A DNA stretch of 64,000 bases from Liquidambar formosana (GCA_039720395.1 CM077831.1:8048333-8112332), one strand, 5' to 3'; positions 1 to 12,876 are shown, numbered from the stretch's first letter. Notes: generated from the sequence alone by a model not told the origin. Numbers and translations: made by a program.

Positions 1-1
1 G

Positions 2-1075
2 GACCGTTCTGTGAAAATACCTAGGGGAATAGTAGAGGATGTGTTAGTCCAAATTGATAAATTTTACTTTCCTGTTGATTTTATTGTTTTGGACACACAC
101 CCTGTTTTGAATGCTAGTTCTCAAATTCCTGTGATTCTGGGTCGCCCATTCCTTGCAACTTCCAATGCTTTAATAAATTGTAGGAGTGGTATACTTAAAT
201 TGTCTTTTGGAAATATGACCCAAGAATTGAATATTTTTAATACTTGCAAAGAACCTAAGGATGATGATGACTTTCATGAAGTTAACTTAATTGATGCACT
301 TGTTCAAAAACAATTTAATGTGTCATGTTTTTCTGATCCTTTAGAGGCTTGCTTGATTAATTCTCATGATTTGGAATTTAATGAAAATCCTAAAATTGCA
401 TATCTTTATTATTTATTGGATTCTACACAGGAATTGGACTTGAATGCGTGGAGGCCAAAATTTGAAGAGCTACCACCCTGTGAGCTTAAACTATTGCCAT
501 CAAATGAGAAAGTACCTAAGCTTAAATTAAAGCCTTTGCTAGTGGAACTCAAGTATGCATTCTTTAGACCTAAGGAGATTTTTCCTATGGTAATATCTAC
601 TAAACTTGATCCCTTGCAAGAAGGTAAGTTGCTGAAAATTTTGAAAGAACACAAAGGTGCAATAGGATTGAATGTTTCTGCCATTAAAGGAATTAGCCGT
701 TTAGTGTGCACTCATATAATTTCTTTGGAAGAGATTCGGCGGGATGCTTATGACAATTCTAGAATTTACAAAGAACGAATAAAAGTTTTTCATGACAAAA
801 ATATTTTAAGGAAATCTTTTGAACCATCTCAAAAAGTTCTTTTGTATAATTCTAGATTGCATTTGTTTCCAGGTAAGCTAAGGTCCCGTTGGGCAGGACC
901 ATTTGTGGTTAAAACTGTTTTTCCTCATGGAGCTGTTGAGATTGAAAATCTTAAGAATGGTAATGTTTTTAAAGTTAATGGACAACGTCTTAAACTATTT
1001 CTTGAGAATTTTTCACCTGAGGATGAGTCCATTGATTTAGTGGATCCTGTCTACCAGGATTTACCAAACCCTTAA
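2..1075 (+). pseudogene. Athila-type Ty3/gypsy pol remnant, internally deleted
   Basis: The reading frame is open from the left edge of the window, so its true start lies outside. The first 70 or so codons are the end of an aspartic protease-type domain (GRPFLATSNALINCRSG), followed by the usual linker to reverse transcriptase ending KGIS...HIISLEE near codon 240. The frame then jumps directly into the C-terminal part of integrase (DAYDNSRIYKERIKVFHDK; WAGPF near residue 295). RT, RNase H and the catalytic core of integrase are absent. The junction lies about position 730 in a Leu-Glu-Glu that could belong to either side, which suggests deletion at a short homology. The frame stayed open across the deletion. 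The sequence style is that of the Athila lineage. It cannot encode an active polymerase or integrase. Confidence 0.85.
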
Positions 1076-2750
1076 TAAGTTAATAAGTTAGTTCGTATTA
1101 GTGTTTGTGTCGTAGTTAGTTATTTTTTTTTTCCCTTTTGTTTTTTTGTGTTTTTCGTGTCTAACCCATTTTGCAGGTATTAGAGTTTGTTTGTTTTCTT
1201 TTTGGTTCGCACCTCAAGGTACTCTCCATGATTTCTACTTTGTTTTTCTTTGTTTACATTGAGGACAATGTATCTTTTAGGTTGGGGGGAGAGAATTTTG
1301 GTGTGGTGTTAGTTTATTTTGGTCTTAGTTAGTTTATCTTATTTTTCAAAAAAAAAAAAAAAAAAAAAAAGTTTAATGGTTTACACATTTTTGGCTTAAA
1401 AATTTTGTTGCCTTAGCATGATTATCTAGTTTGAAGTTCATTATGCTACTCCTGTTTAAAATTTTCCATTGAATTTCATACTCGGATTACATTGCACTTG
1501 CACTTTAGCCGCATGAATATGATTCTTGATTAGAGGGTAAAGATGATTTTGGAGATCTTGATGAATAAAAATGTGGAGACTTTTAGCCCTTGCGAGTATT
1601 TGAGCCATTAATTTTTTTTTAGAGGGTTATTATATTTAATCTTACCTTGATTTTTGGAAGCGCTCAAATTTCATTGTTTAGTCTCATTATTTCTTCTTTT
1701 TGGTTGAATGCTGAGAATATATTTTTTATACCACACTTGTTTCTTTTGAAGTCATGGATATTGAAAAATTATACCACTCCTTGAGAGATGATTGTAGGCC
1801 ATCTTTGATTTCTTTGAGCCGTTAATTTCTTTTCTTTGTGATACATTACCACTAGTTAGCCCATTGAGCCTTTTGATTAGCCTTTCTTTCATAACCTTTT
1901 TCCCAAAGTGTTTTGAGAATGGATATTATCAATGTTCAGTAAGGTGAATCGGTGGAAAAATTTAAAAAAAAGGTGAAAAAAAAAGAAAAAAAAAAAAATG
2001 GAAGAAAAGAAGAAAAAGAAAGAAAGAGAAAGCTTTGTTGGTGAAGTATTGAGAAGTGAAGTGAAAAAAAAAGAAAAAAAATGTTTGATTGCCAAAGTTT
2101 GGAAGAATAAGTTGAATACAAAATTGTTTCAAGTGAGTTTGTTCTTTCTACCATTTTCGGATACACTTTTTATTATCACCATAACCTTTTTGTTTCAATT
2201 CTTTCTTTTATCCCAACATTACATCCTGTTAAAAGTCCTATTTGATTTCGAGGATAGTATGGTTTGGATATTAACATGACTGAGCTATAATGCAATGTGT
2301 GGTGTACATTCTTAGTATTTGGCATTCCTTTCATGAGACTATATGATTATTTCTTGTGATAGCGTTTTTCAAATATTTTATATGTGAGATTCTTGTTCTT
2401 GCTCTACATTATTCTACTCACATATACTCGAGAGTTTTACCCTATTCAGAGTGCATTATTTTGTTGAGTGTAATCCTTGTGAGATTTGAGTTGAAGCATA
2501 TTTCAGATAGAGATTTGGGTTGTGCTTTACCTTGAAATTGGGTTTATATTTGTGTTGGCTAAATTCTTCACACACAATGAGTTTTTGAATTCATTGGGAT
2601 GTTTTTAATAGTTGCTAAGTGTCCTGAACTTTTAACTAATTCTTTTGCTAAGGTGATGAAATTGGTAGCCATGTTTTGAGTTTTTTCTTTTGAAGAAAAC
2701 TATTTCGGTCGCTTTAATTGCTAGGGACTAGCAATATGCTGGTTGGGGGG
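1076..2750 (+). other. Athila element 3' internal region, non-coding
   Basis: This stretch lies between the pol remnant and the 3' LTR. It holds a purine tract near 1280-1295 (TTGGGGGGAGAG), of the kind found downstream of pol in Athila-group elements, an A-run at 1349-1370 and purine-rich low-complexity DNA at 1960-2080. Athila elements may carry an env-like gene here; I see no open frame that resembles one. Confidence 0.6.
2740..2750 (+). promoter_or_regulatory. Polypurine tract before Athila 3' LTR
   Basis: TGGTTGGGGGG sits directly against the TG that opens the LTR, where a plus-strand primer is expected. Confidence 0.7.
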
Positions 2751-3972
2751 TGTGATAATAGCTTAAAATTGCATTAATGTTATACTTTTAGTAGGCATTA
2801 TCACATTTATTTAGCACTTAATTCCGCATTTTACACATTATACATGAATTCTCTTGATACATGCTCTTATGCTTAAAGTGATGTATTAATGTGTGTTTTA
2901 TTTTTGTAGGAAGCCAATTCCCTATGGTCAAGCATTCTTTATTTATTTGGAAATTTATGGAAGCTTTGTAAGGTTGAAGTGCATTAATTTTAGAAGATTT
3001 TAGCAAAGAAATTGGCAACCCCAAAGTTGGAAAGAAGATTAAAAAGGAAGTTTGGAGCAGTTACCGTATTTTGGCCATAACTTTTGACTCCGAAGTCCAA
3101 TTGATGCGAAATTGGTGTCTCTGGAAAGCTGATTTGAAGCCCTACAATATTGTATTTCACGAATTTTTCGTGATTTCAACGTTTAGTAGGTCAAAAACGG
3201 GTTACAAGTTAGCCCTACTGGAAAAAACCGGGATTCCTAATTTGTTTCCTAATTTTTCTCCTCTTTCTTTTGGAAACCCTAAGATCACATGGAAAGGAAA
3301 AGGTGGCTGCACCTCTATATATTACTTCTCTTCTTCTCTTCTACAAACACCTCTCTCTTATTCTTCTTCTTCTACCTCTCTTTAGTTTTCTAGTATCATG
3401 AGTAGCTAAACGTTTTGCTAAGGCTAGGAGTGAAGCCACAACAATTATTTGGTATTTGTTTAAGGACTCTTTCATGGATTTAATGTAAGGTTTTATAATT
3501 TTGATTGATTTTGATTATTTTGCAAAGTATTTATTCTGTATAATTCTTTTATTTATCGTTAACTCCGGGTACGGTGAATGCTTAGAATTCCCTGCGAATT
3601 AAATTACTAGTTTTCTCATGCATTAAATCAATCAATCTTATGAATCCATATTTTTAGAATTGTTTTGAATAAAATTAATTGTTACATCATCCGACTGGGG
3701 TCATCCTTCGTATGAATCTCAGTTGAGTTATAAAATTGAGTCGTTAGTAAATAACTAATACTTGTTGTGAGTGGACCTCTGAACCTTAGTGCTTTTAAAT
3801 TATTGTTTTCAATTAAACTAATTCTCTGCAACCAAGCAACCAAATTTCTAAAATCTTTTCTCAATCTTTTCTGCTAATTATTCCCCTTCCCTGTGGTTCG
3901 ACCTCGGACTCACCGAGAATTTATTACTTCGCGACATCCTGCACTTGGGAGCATTATTAAAGTCGCAGCACA
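2751..3972 (+). repeat. Athila-type 3' LTR (about 1.2 kb)
   Basis: The repeat opens TGTGATAATAG after a polypurine tract and closes GTCGCAGCACA, giving TG...CA ends. The end, with CCCTGTGGTTCGACCTCGG near 3890, has the form usual for Athila-group LTRs. The 5' LTR is outside the window, so identity and target duplication cannot be checked. It interrupts a copia LTR fragment that continues at 3973. A TATA-like site is at 3316-3322. Confidence 0.8.
3316..3322 (+). promoter_or_regulatory. TATA box in Athila LTR
   Basis: TATATAT follows an A/G-rich stretch and precedes a pyrimidine-rich leader, a common LTR promoter layout. Confidence 0.4.
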
Positions 3973-4311
3973 CACTCCCAACCCTAGCCGTCCAAAGAGT
4001 TGGAGGCTCTCTTGTCTCTCTCTCTCTTCTCCACTTCTAGCAACAACAAGGAAGAAGAAAGAAAAGGCTTGAAGCTCTAGTTAGGTGTGGATACCGTTGG
4101 AGGTAGCACACTTGGGCTACTCATTCACCGCTGTCTGGATTCAAAGCTTGGAGCAAAAAGGAGAAGACATTCAACCTGTAAGTGTTCTAACCCTCTTCGT
4201 AGTTAGGGTTTGATTTTGTATTATGCATAGTTAGATTCATGGGATTGGGAATCGTAGGAAAAATTTTTATATTCCGCACTTCTATTTTTCCCTTTTGTTC
4301 GATTCCCAACA
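3973..4311 (+). repeat. 3' end of a Ty1/copia LTR (fragment)
   Basis: This matches the last third of the complete copia LTR at 35329-36987, including the CT-rich tract, the CAACAACAAGGAAGAAG segment and the closing ATTCCCAACA. Its upstream part is cut off by the Athila insertion. Confidence 0.85.
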
Positions 4312-4683
4312 GTGGTATTAGAGCCATGATTATGCATAATACAAAATACATATGGGCTGGTAATTATGGTGTAGTTGAATGATTCAAAAATTTGGAAAAT
4401 TTTTCTGCATGATTGGTTTTCCTCCGTAGCCGAACCTAGGGTTTGGAACCCTAGTTAATTCTCTTCTACTCCTCTTCTAATTAATGGTTAAGTGTAGCCA
4501 TGGATGCAATAGGTTGCATAGGGTTTGAGTTTAGAGAAGAAGAATAAGGAAACTAGGGTTTTATAAAACTGTTATGAACAGTTTTCATGGTAGCCATGAA
4601 AAACCGTCATCTTGTTTTGCATGCCAAAATTAGAGTTCTTTTCCAAAATTTTCGAGCCATATATGGTTAGAAAGCTCTTCGAA
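4312..4683 (+). other. Copia 5' leader with primer-binding site
   Basis: Immediately after the LTR end, 4313-4324 reads TGGTATTAGAGC, one base off the initiator-methionine tRNA primer site. The following leader is closely similar to 36988-37355 and stops abruptly near 4683, where inverted LTR sequence begins. Confidence 0.8.
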
Positions 4684-5623
4684 TTACTTTATACTCATTC
4701 ATTAATATCAACTCAATGGTGAATAGTCATTTACAAAGAACCCTTCTGTTATAGTTTAAAGGTTACAATTACATCCTTCCATCAACACAATGTCTCCAAT
4801 TGAATTAATAGGACATGGAAGTCTGTCAAGTCCCTAGTTCAATTACTTTATACTCATTCATTAATATCAAATCAATGATGAACTCATGGAAACTCCTTTC
4901 CATATTCATTCTACCATGGGCCCACGGATTTAATGAGTTATATTCAATGAATGCTATATGAGACATTCACTCTCTTTTTCCTAAGAGTGATGGATTCCTT
5001 GTTGATCACTCACATGCCTTCACACACATAGCAATAGGGCCAATGAACACCCTTACAGACCCCTATAAGGATCTGCACTTAGTGTTATCAAACTTCTAAA
5101 GCTACATGTATAAGGCAACCATGGTGTCTCAGGTCTAAGGATTACTTGTACCATTATAACAATGAGAAACTGATTGACAGGCAGGTTAAAACTCCATTCA
5201 GTTTATCTCATATTTTTGGTCACATTCAATGTACCTATTCTTATAATAGGCACCCACTTATTGGTTGTAGTGTTTACACACAAATAGTTTGAGACTAGCT
5301 ATCCTCCTATAGAGTCAACCTAACAAGTGCTAGTCCTATGGTTCATTATTATCCATCATAGTGAACCATCAACTAGGAATGTTTTAGGAGTTTAGTACAG
5401 AGATATATTTACAGTCTCAAAATTACAACCCTTTGTAATTTCATATTCTCAACTCTAACTCCATGGACATATTATGTAAATATAAATGATGCATATAAAC
5501 ATAATAAAATAAGCCCTTTTATTAAATCAATAATAAATGTGACATATATAAATGAAATCAAATGATTGTTCTTAATCCCTAAACAATCATCTCTATGATT
5601 GGCTCTAGGGCATAATCCTAACA
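4684..5623 (-). repeat. Inverted 5' part of the copia LTR
   Basis: Read on the minus strand, 5623 down to about 4718 matches LTR positions 1 to about 900 of the element at 35329. It ends exactly at the LTR terminus (CCTAACA on plus). A 35-base segment (AATTACTTTATACTCATTC and following) is repeated at 4681 and 4845, so the junction with the forward leader is complex. Confidence 0.85.
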
Positions 5624-6653
5624 ATGTTTCCATGATAGTATAAGAGTCTTTTGCATGTTTTTTCTAATTTCTTATGCATGTAGGCTGGGTCATTGGATGT
5701 AGGAACATATTAGGGTTTTATTGTCCTTGATTTTTGTCTTTGGTATGATTATTGGGATGATTTAGTGCCTTAATAGTTTCTATCTAGATTTCTTTATTGT
5801 TATTATGGTATTGTTTTTAGCACGTGTAAGGGTGCCTTGTGAGCATGGTAATTTCCCTATTAAAAATAGGGTGGTTATTTGGCATTTTTGGCTATTGCTT
5901 GGAGAATATTACAAATGGTAAGTAGGTATGGAAAATACCTTTTTCTTCATTATTCTTTCCCTTCTCCCTCCTTGGGTTATTTCCTAATAAAGAGATATGG
6001 TAAATCTTTTAGGTTTTCCTTCCTTAAAAAATTCATTTTCTAAAAAGTTTCCATCTTTATTGGAATACCATATTTTCAAATATCTTTTTGAGAATCATTT
6101 ATCTTTGGAAATTTCCCATATTTTCTTGGAAGAAAACTTAGGGTTTATCATAAGTCATTATTAGGTTATAACCCTATTCTTAACGAACTACATGGACTTT
6201 GATCCTTGTATGTTCAATACAAGGTACGTAGGCACTCTTTGGTGTTCAAGTCCGTCCTAGGATACTAAATATCCTAGGTTTCTTTCTTTCTCATTCTTTT
6301 ATTTATTTATTTATTTATTTGTTTCATAGATGGAATAATGATATGAATGTTGTCTTGTGATGATAATTGTTGATTCTGGCATGATTAAGATTTTGATTTA
6401 GCCCAATTAAATGAAGAGACCGATTAGGGCAATATGGGTGCCTATAGGCTTTGCCTAGAACCTTCCCATATCGTAACTTAGTCTTTTAATTCATAATCTT
6501 TAGTTTTCAAAAGATTTTTGCCTTTTCTATTTTTAAACATAAAGTTACTTGTTTTGGAAAATAAAACATTTTAGGGTTTTCATCTTTTCCTTAAAAATGA
6601 GGTGGCGACTTCCCTTTTTTATTTCCAATGTGGGCCACTTTCTCAGGTCCATA
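5624..6653 (+). repeat. 3' part of an old Tat-lineage gypsy LTR
   Basis: This is a diverged copy of the right third of the LTR at 30114-32926. It shares the AGCAC...GTAAGGGTGC segment, the hairpin segment at 6184-6233, the ATGGGTGCCTATAGGCTTTG segment and the end just before the primer site. The left part is cut by the copia fragment. Confidence 0.8.
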
Positions 6654-6655
6654 GT

Positions 6656-6675
6656 TTGGCGACTCCACTAGGGAA
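6656..6675 (+). promoter_or_regulatory. Tat-type primer-binding site (decayed copy)
   Basis: TTTGGCGACTCCACTAGGGA follows the LTR end by two bases. It has one change from the site at 32929-32949. Tat/Ogre elements are reported to use an arginine tRNA; that match was not checked here. Confidence 0.65.
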
Positions 6676-7933
6676 TTCGTGGGCTAGACTCTTTAAAGTT
6701 TGATTGGGCTAAATCAATTTCTTATATTAATTAAAATCAATCACATTGCATCCATTTGATTGTGTGTTTTCATTTGTTACATTGTATATGCAAATTCTTG
6801 CATGATAGAATCGATGTCCATGGGCTTGCCCATGGGTATATTAAATGAGTCAATCACATATTGCTGGACCCACGCGGCGTTCTTGATGCCACATGTGGTT
6901 AGGTATAAAAATTGGTTCAAACAAGCGAAGGACCCTAGCCTACCCTCTTATTGTAGTACATGTAGTTGACTTCATAGGACACCATCAACTCACCATTATG
7001 CACACACTTTGTGATAATGTTATGCTGCCAAATTTTTGTGAGATCATAAGATGTGTTGTATGCGTAGGTTTACTTTAACCTTGGGTAATGATCTAGACTT
7101 AATATCATGTAGCCTCACCTGCATACCTTTAATAAGTACCTCCACCCTTCACCCAAGGGCTCCCTAAAGGAGGGAGTGACTAATTAAAGGCGCGTGGTTA
7201 AGACCATCTAATTATGAGCTTTAAAGTAAACTAATAAGGGCTTATGTAAGGGTTAAGAAGTAGGGGCTCATTTATGTTTATGCCCCTAGTATGTCACCTC
7301 ACCTTTTGTCTTAAGGGACGGAAAAAGAAACCCGATTCCCCCGAGTCGATTTTCGGCGTCCACTGTTAATCAATTGATCACTATCACTCTTTTGCATTGC
7401 ATACTTGCATCGATGTATCCTTGCCAATGATCGGCTACACTGGACCTTTGATGGTGTAGCTATCAACTCCAATTGTCTTGTACCGAACGGTTCACCATTT
7501 AGGTATATCATACGAGTAGGTCGTACTGCTAGACCCATGCGAATTCCATAATTCACATATGGCTAGGTATAAAACCTCTTTAGCAATTGGGGAACCTTTT
7601 AACCACCCAAATTCATGTAGAATAGGGACACATATTTGGCTCACTTTGCTATAATGTCAAAACTATGTTGTTGTGCTACTCGTTTTTGTACATGCTATAT
7701 GATTAAGTGAACAAGGTATAACCCAATCGAATGACCCTAGTATGTTTACCCACCCACTGCCCCACAAGGCTTGATATGGATTGGTTATCTAACTATGGCC
7801 ATGATGAGTCAAACTTTATACACTTCAAAATAGTCATGGGACTTTAGTTAGGGAGCCTATTGCACCCAACCTGAAGTCCGTTCTCTTTCATACAAGGGGA
7901 CTGGCTTGGATTCAAGACTACGCAAGAAGACTA
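6676..7933 (+). other. Leader of the old Tat-lineage copy
   Basis: Non-coding leader between primer site and gag, related to 32950-33736. Short open frames here look accidental. A segment containing CATCGATGTATCCTTGCCAA occurs both here (about 7410) and in the young copy's leader (about 33092). Confidence 0.6.
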
Positions 7934-8954
7934 GTGAGGGTGAACGGATCAGTTGAAACTATGTTAGAAATGAACCTAGTAGTGCCTATATCAGCCCTTT
8001 CTAAGGAAGTGGCCCCACTCGAGGATGTTAATAAGCTTTTACATGAGATGATGATCATGTTACAACAAGTGTCTCTGAAATCTAACGAGGCAATGAGGAT
8101 GGCCCAGGAAGTAGTTTGGGCCTGAGTAACCCCAACCCAACCTATTCCAAAAAATACTCAACCCATTCCATAAAACGCCCAACCCATTCCACAAAATACC
8201 AAACCCATTCCACAAAATGCTCAGCCCATTCCACCAAACACCCAACCCATTCCACAAAATGCCCAACCCATCCTGCAAAATACTCATCACATTTTGAATA
8301 CCCAAGGTTACCCTATCATCATCGATAATTGGCCCAATCCAACCATGATGAATGCTAATCCACTAATCTCAGAAGACCAAAAAATGTTAACACTCAAGGT
8401 CGAGGCCATGGAAAAAGCCCTCAAGAGTATCCGAAAGTCTGATGACATGATTGACATTCATACCTTGTCACTATTTCCAGAAGCCCGCATCCCATCCCAA
8501 TTTAAGATGCTTGAACTAGAAAAGTTTGATAGAATAGGCTGTCCTAAAATCGATTTCAAAATAGACACTGGGGCCATGCATCCTAGAGGAGCCACTGATG
8601 AATTGCTATCCCAGATGTTCTATGAGTCACTTTTTGGATCCGCAGTTTCCTGGTTTTTAGCATTAGATGAGTCAAGAACTCGGTCTTGGGAAGATATCTG
8701 CACCGAATTCTCTAATCACTACAAGTACAACACTGGGGTAGATGTGACCCATAGGGACTTGGAAACTATTAAGCAAGGGCAGAACAAAACTTTCTCAACT
8801 TTCATTACCTGTTAGAGGCAAAAGGCATTACAGATGTCAGATAGGCCAAATGAAGAAGAACAGATATAGTTAGTGGAAAAGAGTTTGCTACCCATTTATC
8901 ATAAACATTTGTTTGCCTATTACTTTCTGAATTTCAAGGCTTTAGTGGGGGCTG
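7934..8954 (+). pseudogene. Broken Tat-lineage gag
   Basis: The frame encodes a relative of the gag at 33803-35328. Shared blocks are the DDMIDIHTLSLFPEARIP segment, MHPRGATDELLSQMF, the SWEDICTEFSNHYKYNT segment and LLPIYHKHLFAYYF. In-frame stops occur in the proline repeat (CAA to TAA near 8171), at a Trp codon (TGG to TAG near 8814) and at a Gln codon (CAG to TAG near 8867). These fit C-to-T or G-to-A decay. A minus-strand copia element interrupts it at 8955 after the FKALVGA block. This is an older insertion than the intact-looking copy at 30114. Confidence 0.85.
8130..8290 (+). repeat. 24-bp tandem repeat in gag N-terminal region
   Basis: About seven units of a 24-base repeat around CAACCCATTCCACAAAATGC. 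In the gag frame they encode an eight-residue Pro/Gln/Asn repeat (QPIPQNAQ type). The young gag copy at 33803 has no such array, so it arose or expanded in this copy's lineage. Confidence 0.8.
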
Positions 8955-10604
8955 TGTTGGGAATCGAACAAGAGGGAAAAATACAAAGGCGGAATATAAA
9001 AATTTTTCCTACGATTCCCCAGCCCATGAATCTAACTATGCATAACACAAAATCAAACCCTAACTACGAAGAGGGTTAGAATACTTACAGAATTTTTGTC
9101 TTCTCCTTTTTGCTCCAAGCTTTGATTCCGGACAGCGGTGAATGAGCAGCCCAAGTGTGCTGCCTCCAACGGTATCCACACCTAGCTAGAGCTTCAAGTC
9201 CTTTCCTCCTTTTCCTTGTTGTTGCTAGTGTAGGAGAAGAGAGGAGAGAGAGAGAGGGAGGCTGGAAATTCTGGCCAGCCCTTGGGGAGTTCAACTTATG
9301 ATGATGTCACACATCATAGTGTGACTTATATAGTCCACACTAAGGGGGCCGGCCCTAGGGGGAAACCCTATTAGGGTTTTATGCAATTTCTCTAAATTGC
9401 ACAATAACCCCTATAAATTATATCAAATATAAATAGGCCTTAAAGAACTATTCTTTATGCACTCATACCCTTTCTCTCATAGACTTTAAAGCTCATCTTG
9501 CATGATCAGTGTGTGACCCATTGGGTTCACATCATCAAGTAGTAGGAATAGCACGAGGTGTGCACAATGGAACTCTTTCCATTTAGGGTCTAATTGGAAC
9601 TCCTTCCAATTCCCTAATTGATTATAACTCACTTATATCAATTAGGGCTTCTACTAACCATGAGTAACACCTAGCATATGGCTCATGGTGTGGTCCTTAA
9701 TGAGGTGAATAGTCATTTACAAAGAACCCTTCTGTTATAGTTTATAGGTTACAATTGCATCCTTCCTTCAACACAATGTCTCTAATTGAACTAATAGGAC
9801 ATAGAAGTCTGTCAAGTCCCTAGTTCAATTACTTTATACTCATTCATAGATATCAACTCATTGATGAACTCATGAAACTCTTTTCATATTCATCCTACCA
9901 TGGCCATGGATTTAACGAGTTATATTATGAATGCTATATGAGACATTCTCTTTCTTTTTCCTAAGAGTGATGGATCCCTTGTTGATCACTCACATGCCTT
10001 CATACACATAGCAGTAGGGCCAATGAACACCTTTGCAGACCCCTGAATAGGATCTGCACTTAGTGTTATCAAACTTCTAAAGCTACATGCATAAGGCAAC
10101 TATGGTGTCTCAGGTCTAAGGATTACTTGTACCACTATAACAATGAGAAACTGATTGACAGGCAGGATAAAACTCCATTCAGTTTATCTCATATCTTTGG
10201 TCACATTCAGTGTACCTATTCTCGCAATAGGCACCCACTTGTTGGTTGTAGTGTCTCCACACAAATAGCTTGAGACTAGCTATCTTCCTATAGAGTCAGC
10301 CTAACAAGTGCTAGTCCTATGGTTCATTACTGTCCATCATAGTGAACCTTCAACTAGGAATGCTTTACGAGTTTAGTACAAAGATATATCTATAGTCTCA
10401 AAATTACAACTCTTTGTAATTCCATATTCTCAACTCTAACTCCATGGACATATTATGTAAATATAAATGATGCATATAAACATAATAGAATAAGCCCTTT
10501 TATTAAATCAATAATAAATGTGACATACATAAATGAAATCAAATGATTGTTCCTAATCCCTAAACAATCATCTCTATGATTGGCTCTAGGGCATAATCCT
10601 AACA
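8955..10604 (-). repeat. Copia 3' LTR (1.65 kb)
   Basis: On the minus strand it opens TGTTAGGATTATGCC at 10604 and closes with CCCAACA at 8955. It is collinear with the LTR at 35329-36987. A TATATAA box lies at 9327-9333 on the minus strand, and the AAGTGGGAGAT purine tract abuts it at 10605-10615. Confidence 0.9.
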
Positions 10605-12876
10605 ATCTCCCACTTGCATTAAAGCCTATCGACCATGTATCACATACCTATCTTCTCAAGATGTTGGTCTTAGACATAACCAATTATGTTTTAAAGCTTT
10701 AGTCAGTAGGTCTACAAAAACTTATGTAGATAATATCTTCTGTAATGTATCTATTACCTCTTCCAATGATTCCTCTAATCACTTGGAATTGTCACTCTAT
10801 GAGTTTGGACTTTTGATGAGACCGTGATTCCTATACTTGAGCTATAGACCCATTGTTGTCACAAAACAAGGTGTGGGCAACTCAATGGAAGGAACAACTC
10901 TAAGTTCTAAATGAACTTATAGATCCAAACAGTCTCCTAGACAATGCGACAATTAATTCACCCTTAATAATGGAATCCACTGTATCTTTCATACAGTTCT
11001 TCCATTAAGTATTTCACCAACTAAAGTGAATATAAAATATACCCCATATGGATTATATCCAAATCCATATACCCATCTACTATGAGTTTACAATTTCCAT
11101 ATACAATCCAATATTCCAAATTTGAATGGATTGATAACTATTTGTAACAATTACAACATAATAGATATCAGGTTCAATACATAGTGTAAAATAAGGCTTC
11201 TAAACACTTTAAGAATCTTACTTGTGTTATCCTAGGGCACATGCCCTTGAATAATGAATTCTTATCTGAAGTAAATCAGACCTCCCTTAGAATTCTCCAT
11301 GTTGAACTCCTTCAACATTTCAACTATGTTTGATGATTTGGAGATACTTAGCAATCTGTATGATCTATCTCTATAGATCTTATTGGATGCTTTTGCCAAA
11401 TCTTTCATGAATTAGTTTTTCTCCAAAAACTAAAACTTTACATTAGATAACATTCATATATCATTCATAATGATTATGATGTCATCCATACTTAGGATAA
11501 AGAAAAACGATCGCACTCCCACTAACCTTTTATACACTCATGGTCCATCTATACAATGAGAGAAATCAAACAATTTGATTACTTCAACTTTATAGATGTT
11601 CTAATTATGAGAACCTTGTAGTCTATTAATAGACTTCTATAACTTACACACTTTTATGGTTTTTCACCATTTGATATAACATCTTTATATCCTTTTTGAC
11701 ATATCTTATATTCAAAATGTGTGTTTATAGATAACAAGATCCAAATAGATTTCAGTATAACTATTATCAAACAAGTTTCTTTATAGACAACTTTTTGCCT
11801 ATGTTGAAAACATTCTTAAATAGCCAAGCCTTTTAGGTCTCTACCTATCCATATTGGATTTAATGACTCTTAGTCATTTCTCGAGTTGATGTGAAACATC
11901 GTCTAGTCATAATCAATAGGATTATCTTGGTGATCTTTATCACCAAAGAACAAATCTTTCACATTCTTATAGAGATACAATATCTCTCTTATGTTAAGAA
12001 ATATCCAATTTGATCTATGAAAAGATTGTAGTGTAGTTAAGGGTTTTATCTCAACAAAGACAAGGGTTGGATCTTTGTTCGTTTGTGGCTTTACAGACAA
12101 TTCTATAAATTCTATCTACTTTTGCATCTTCTTGAATGAACTCTTTCTCAAGAAAATCCAGCAAACATCCTAATGGACAACTTTTGTTCATTAGGGTAAT
12201 AGAAATACTATCCCAACCACTTTTGGGATATACCACAATTCAACACTTACTTGACGATATTTCCAGATTGTCTACATTATGTTTCCAAACATACGTAGCA
12301 CAAGCCCAAGCCTTAACTTCTTTAAGTTGGGTTTCTTCCCATATCATATCTGATATAATTGGGACAAAACTGGAGTGAACCCTAAATTATCAATATGTAG
12401 CAATTTTAAGGTATATCCTAGATGGATACATTAGTAAAACTCATAATGGATCAAACCATATCTTAATAGGGTTCAATTCGTTCTCTTAGATTCACCATTG
12501 AGCTATGGTATTCTAAGATGAGTCTACTGTAATTGAATGCATGCTCTACATGACTATATACATCACAATGTATTAATCAAATTATAAATGTAACTCTTTC
12601 ACTTCACCAAGTAAAAGATGGGTTTGGTCATCTCATAACCAAGTCATAATCGTTACATTTAAATGAGAGTCTCTACATCTCTTGTATTCTCGAAATACGT
12701 TGCATTCGCTCTAATTAGTCATTTAAATTCAGAAATCAAATTTTTAGAATGTCTTAAATGACCTAGTTAAGAAATAAGTTCCCAAAATTAATCTAGCAAC
12801 TCTTGCTCTATTAAAATTTTTAGAGGTAACTTATTATCTACTTAACTTTCTGCTTCGATTTAGATTACACTAGAAT
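10605..12876 (-). pseudogene. Degenerate copia RT-RNase H region
   Basis: The minus strand shows scattered copia polymerase blocks in changing frames. There is an RT active-site remnant near 11490 with Met-Asp-Asp where Tyr-Val-Asp-Asp is usual, an IYRDRS-like block, and an RNase H segment near the LTR with the SHLIKS/SHKKS type motif. Stops and frameshifts are frequent, and several are the same as in the copy at 41100-43355. An 80-codon antisense frame (12136-12378) conserved in both copies is taken as a shadow of this region. Confidence 0.75.

Larger units (their letters stand above)
8955..12876 (-). mobile_element. Ty1/copia element, minus strand, 5' truncated
   Basis: A copy of the copia family seen at 35329-44909, in reverse. 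It has a complete 3' LTR (8955-10604) and about 2.3 kb of internal sequence up to 12876, where a CACTA-like element takes over. It sits in the broken Tat gag. Its internal region carries the same degenerate polymerase as the plus-strand copy. Confidence 0.9.

Noticed and set aside
1889..2279. Overlapping frames on both strands
   Set aside because: Low-complexity A/G-rich DNA giving Lys/Glu or Phe/Ser runs.
3071..3385. 104-codon frame in the Athila LTR
   Set aside because: It spans the shared non-coding segment and the TATA region; it does not look like a protein.
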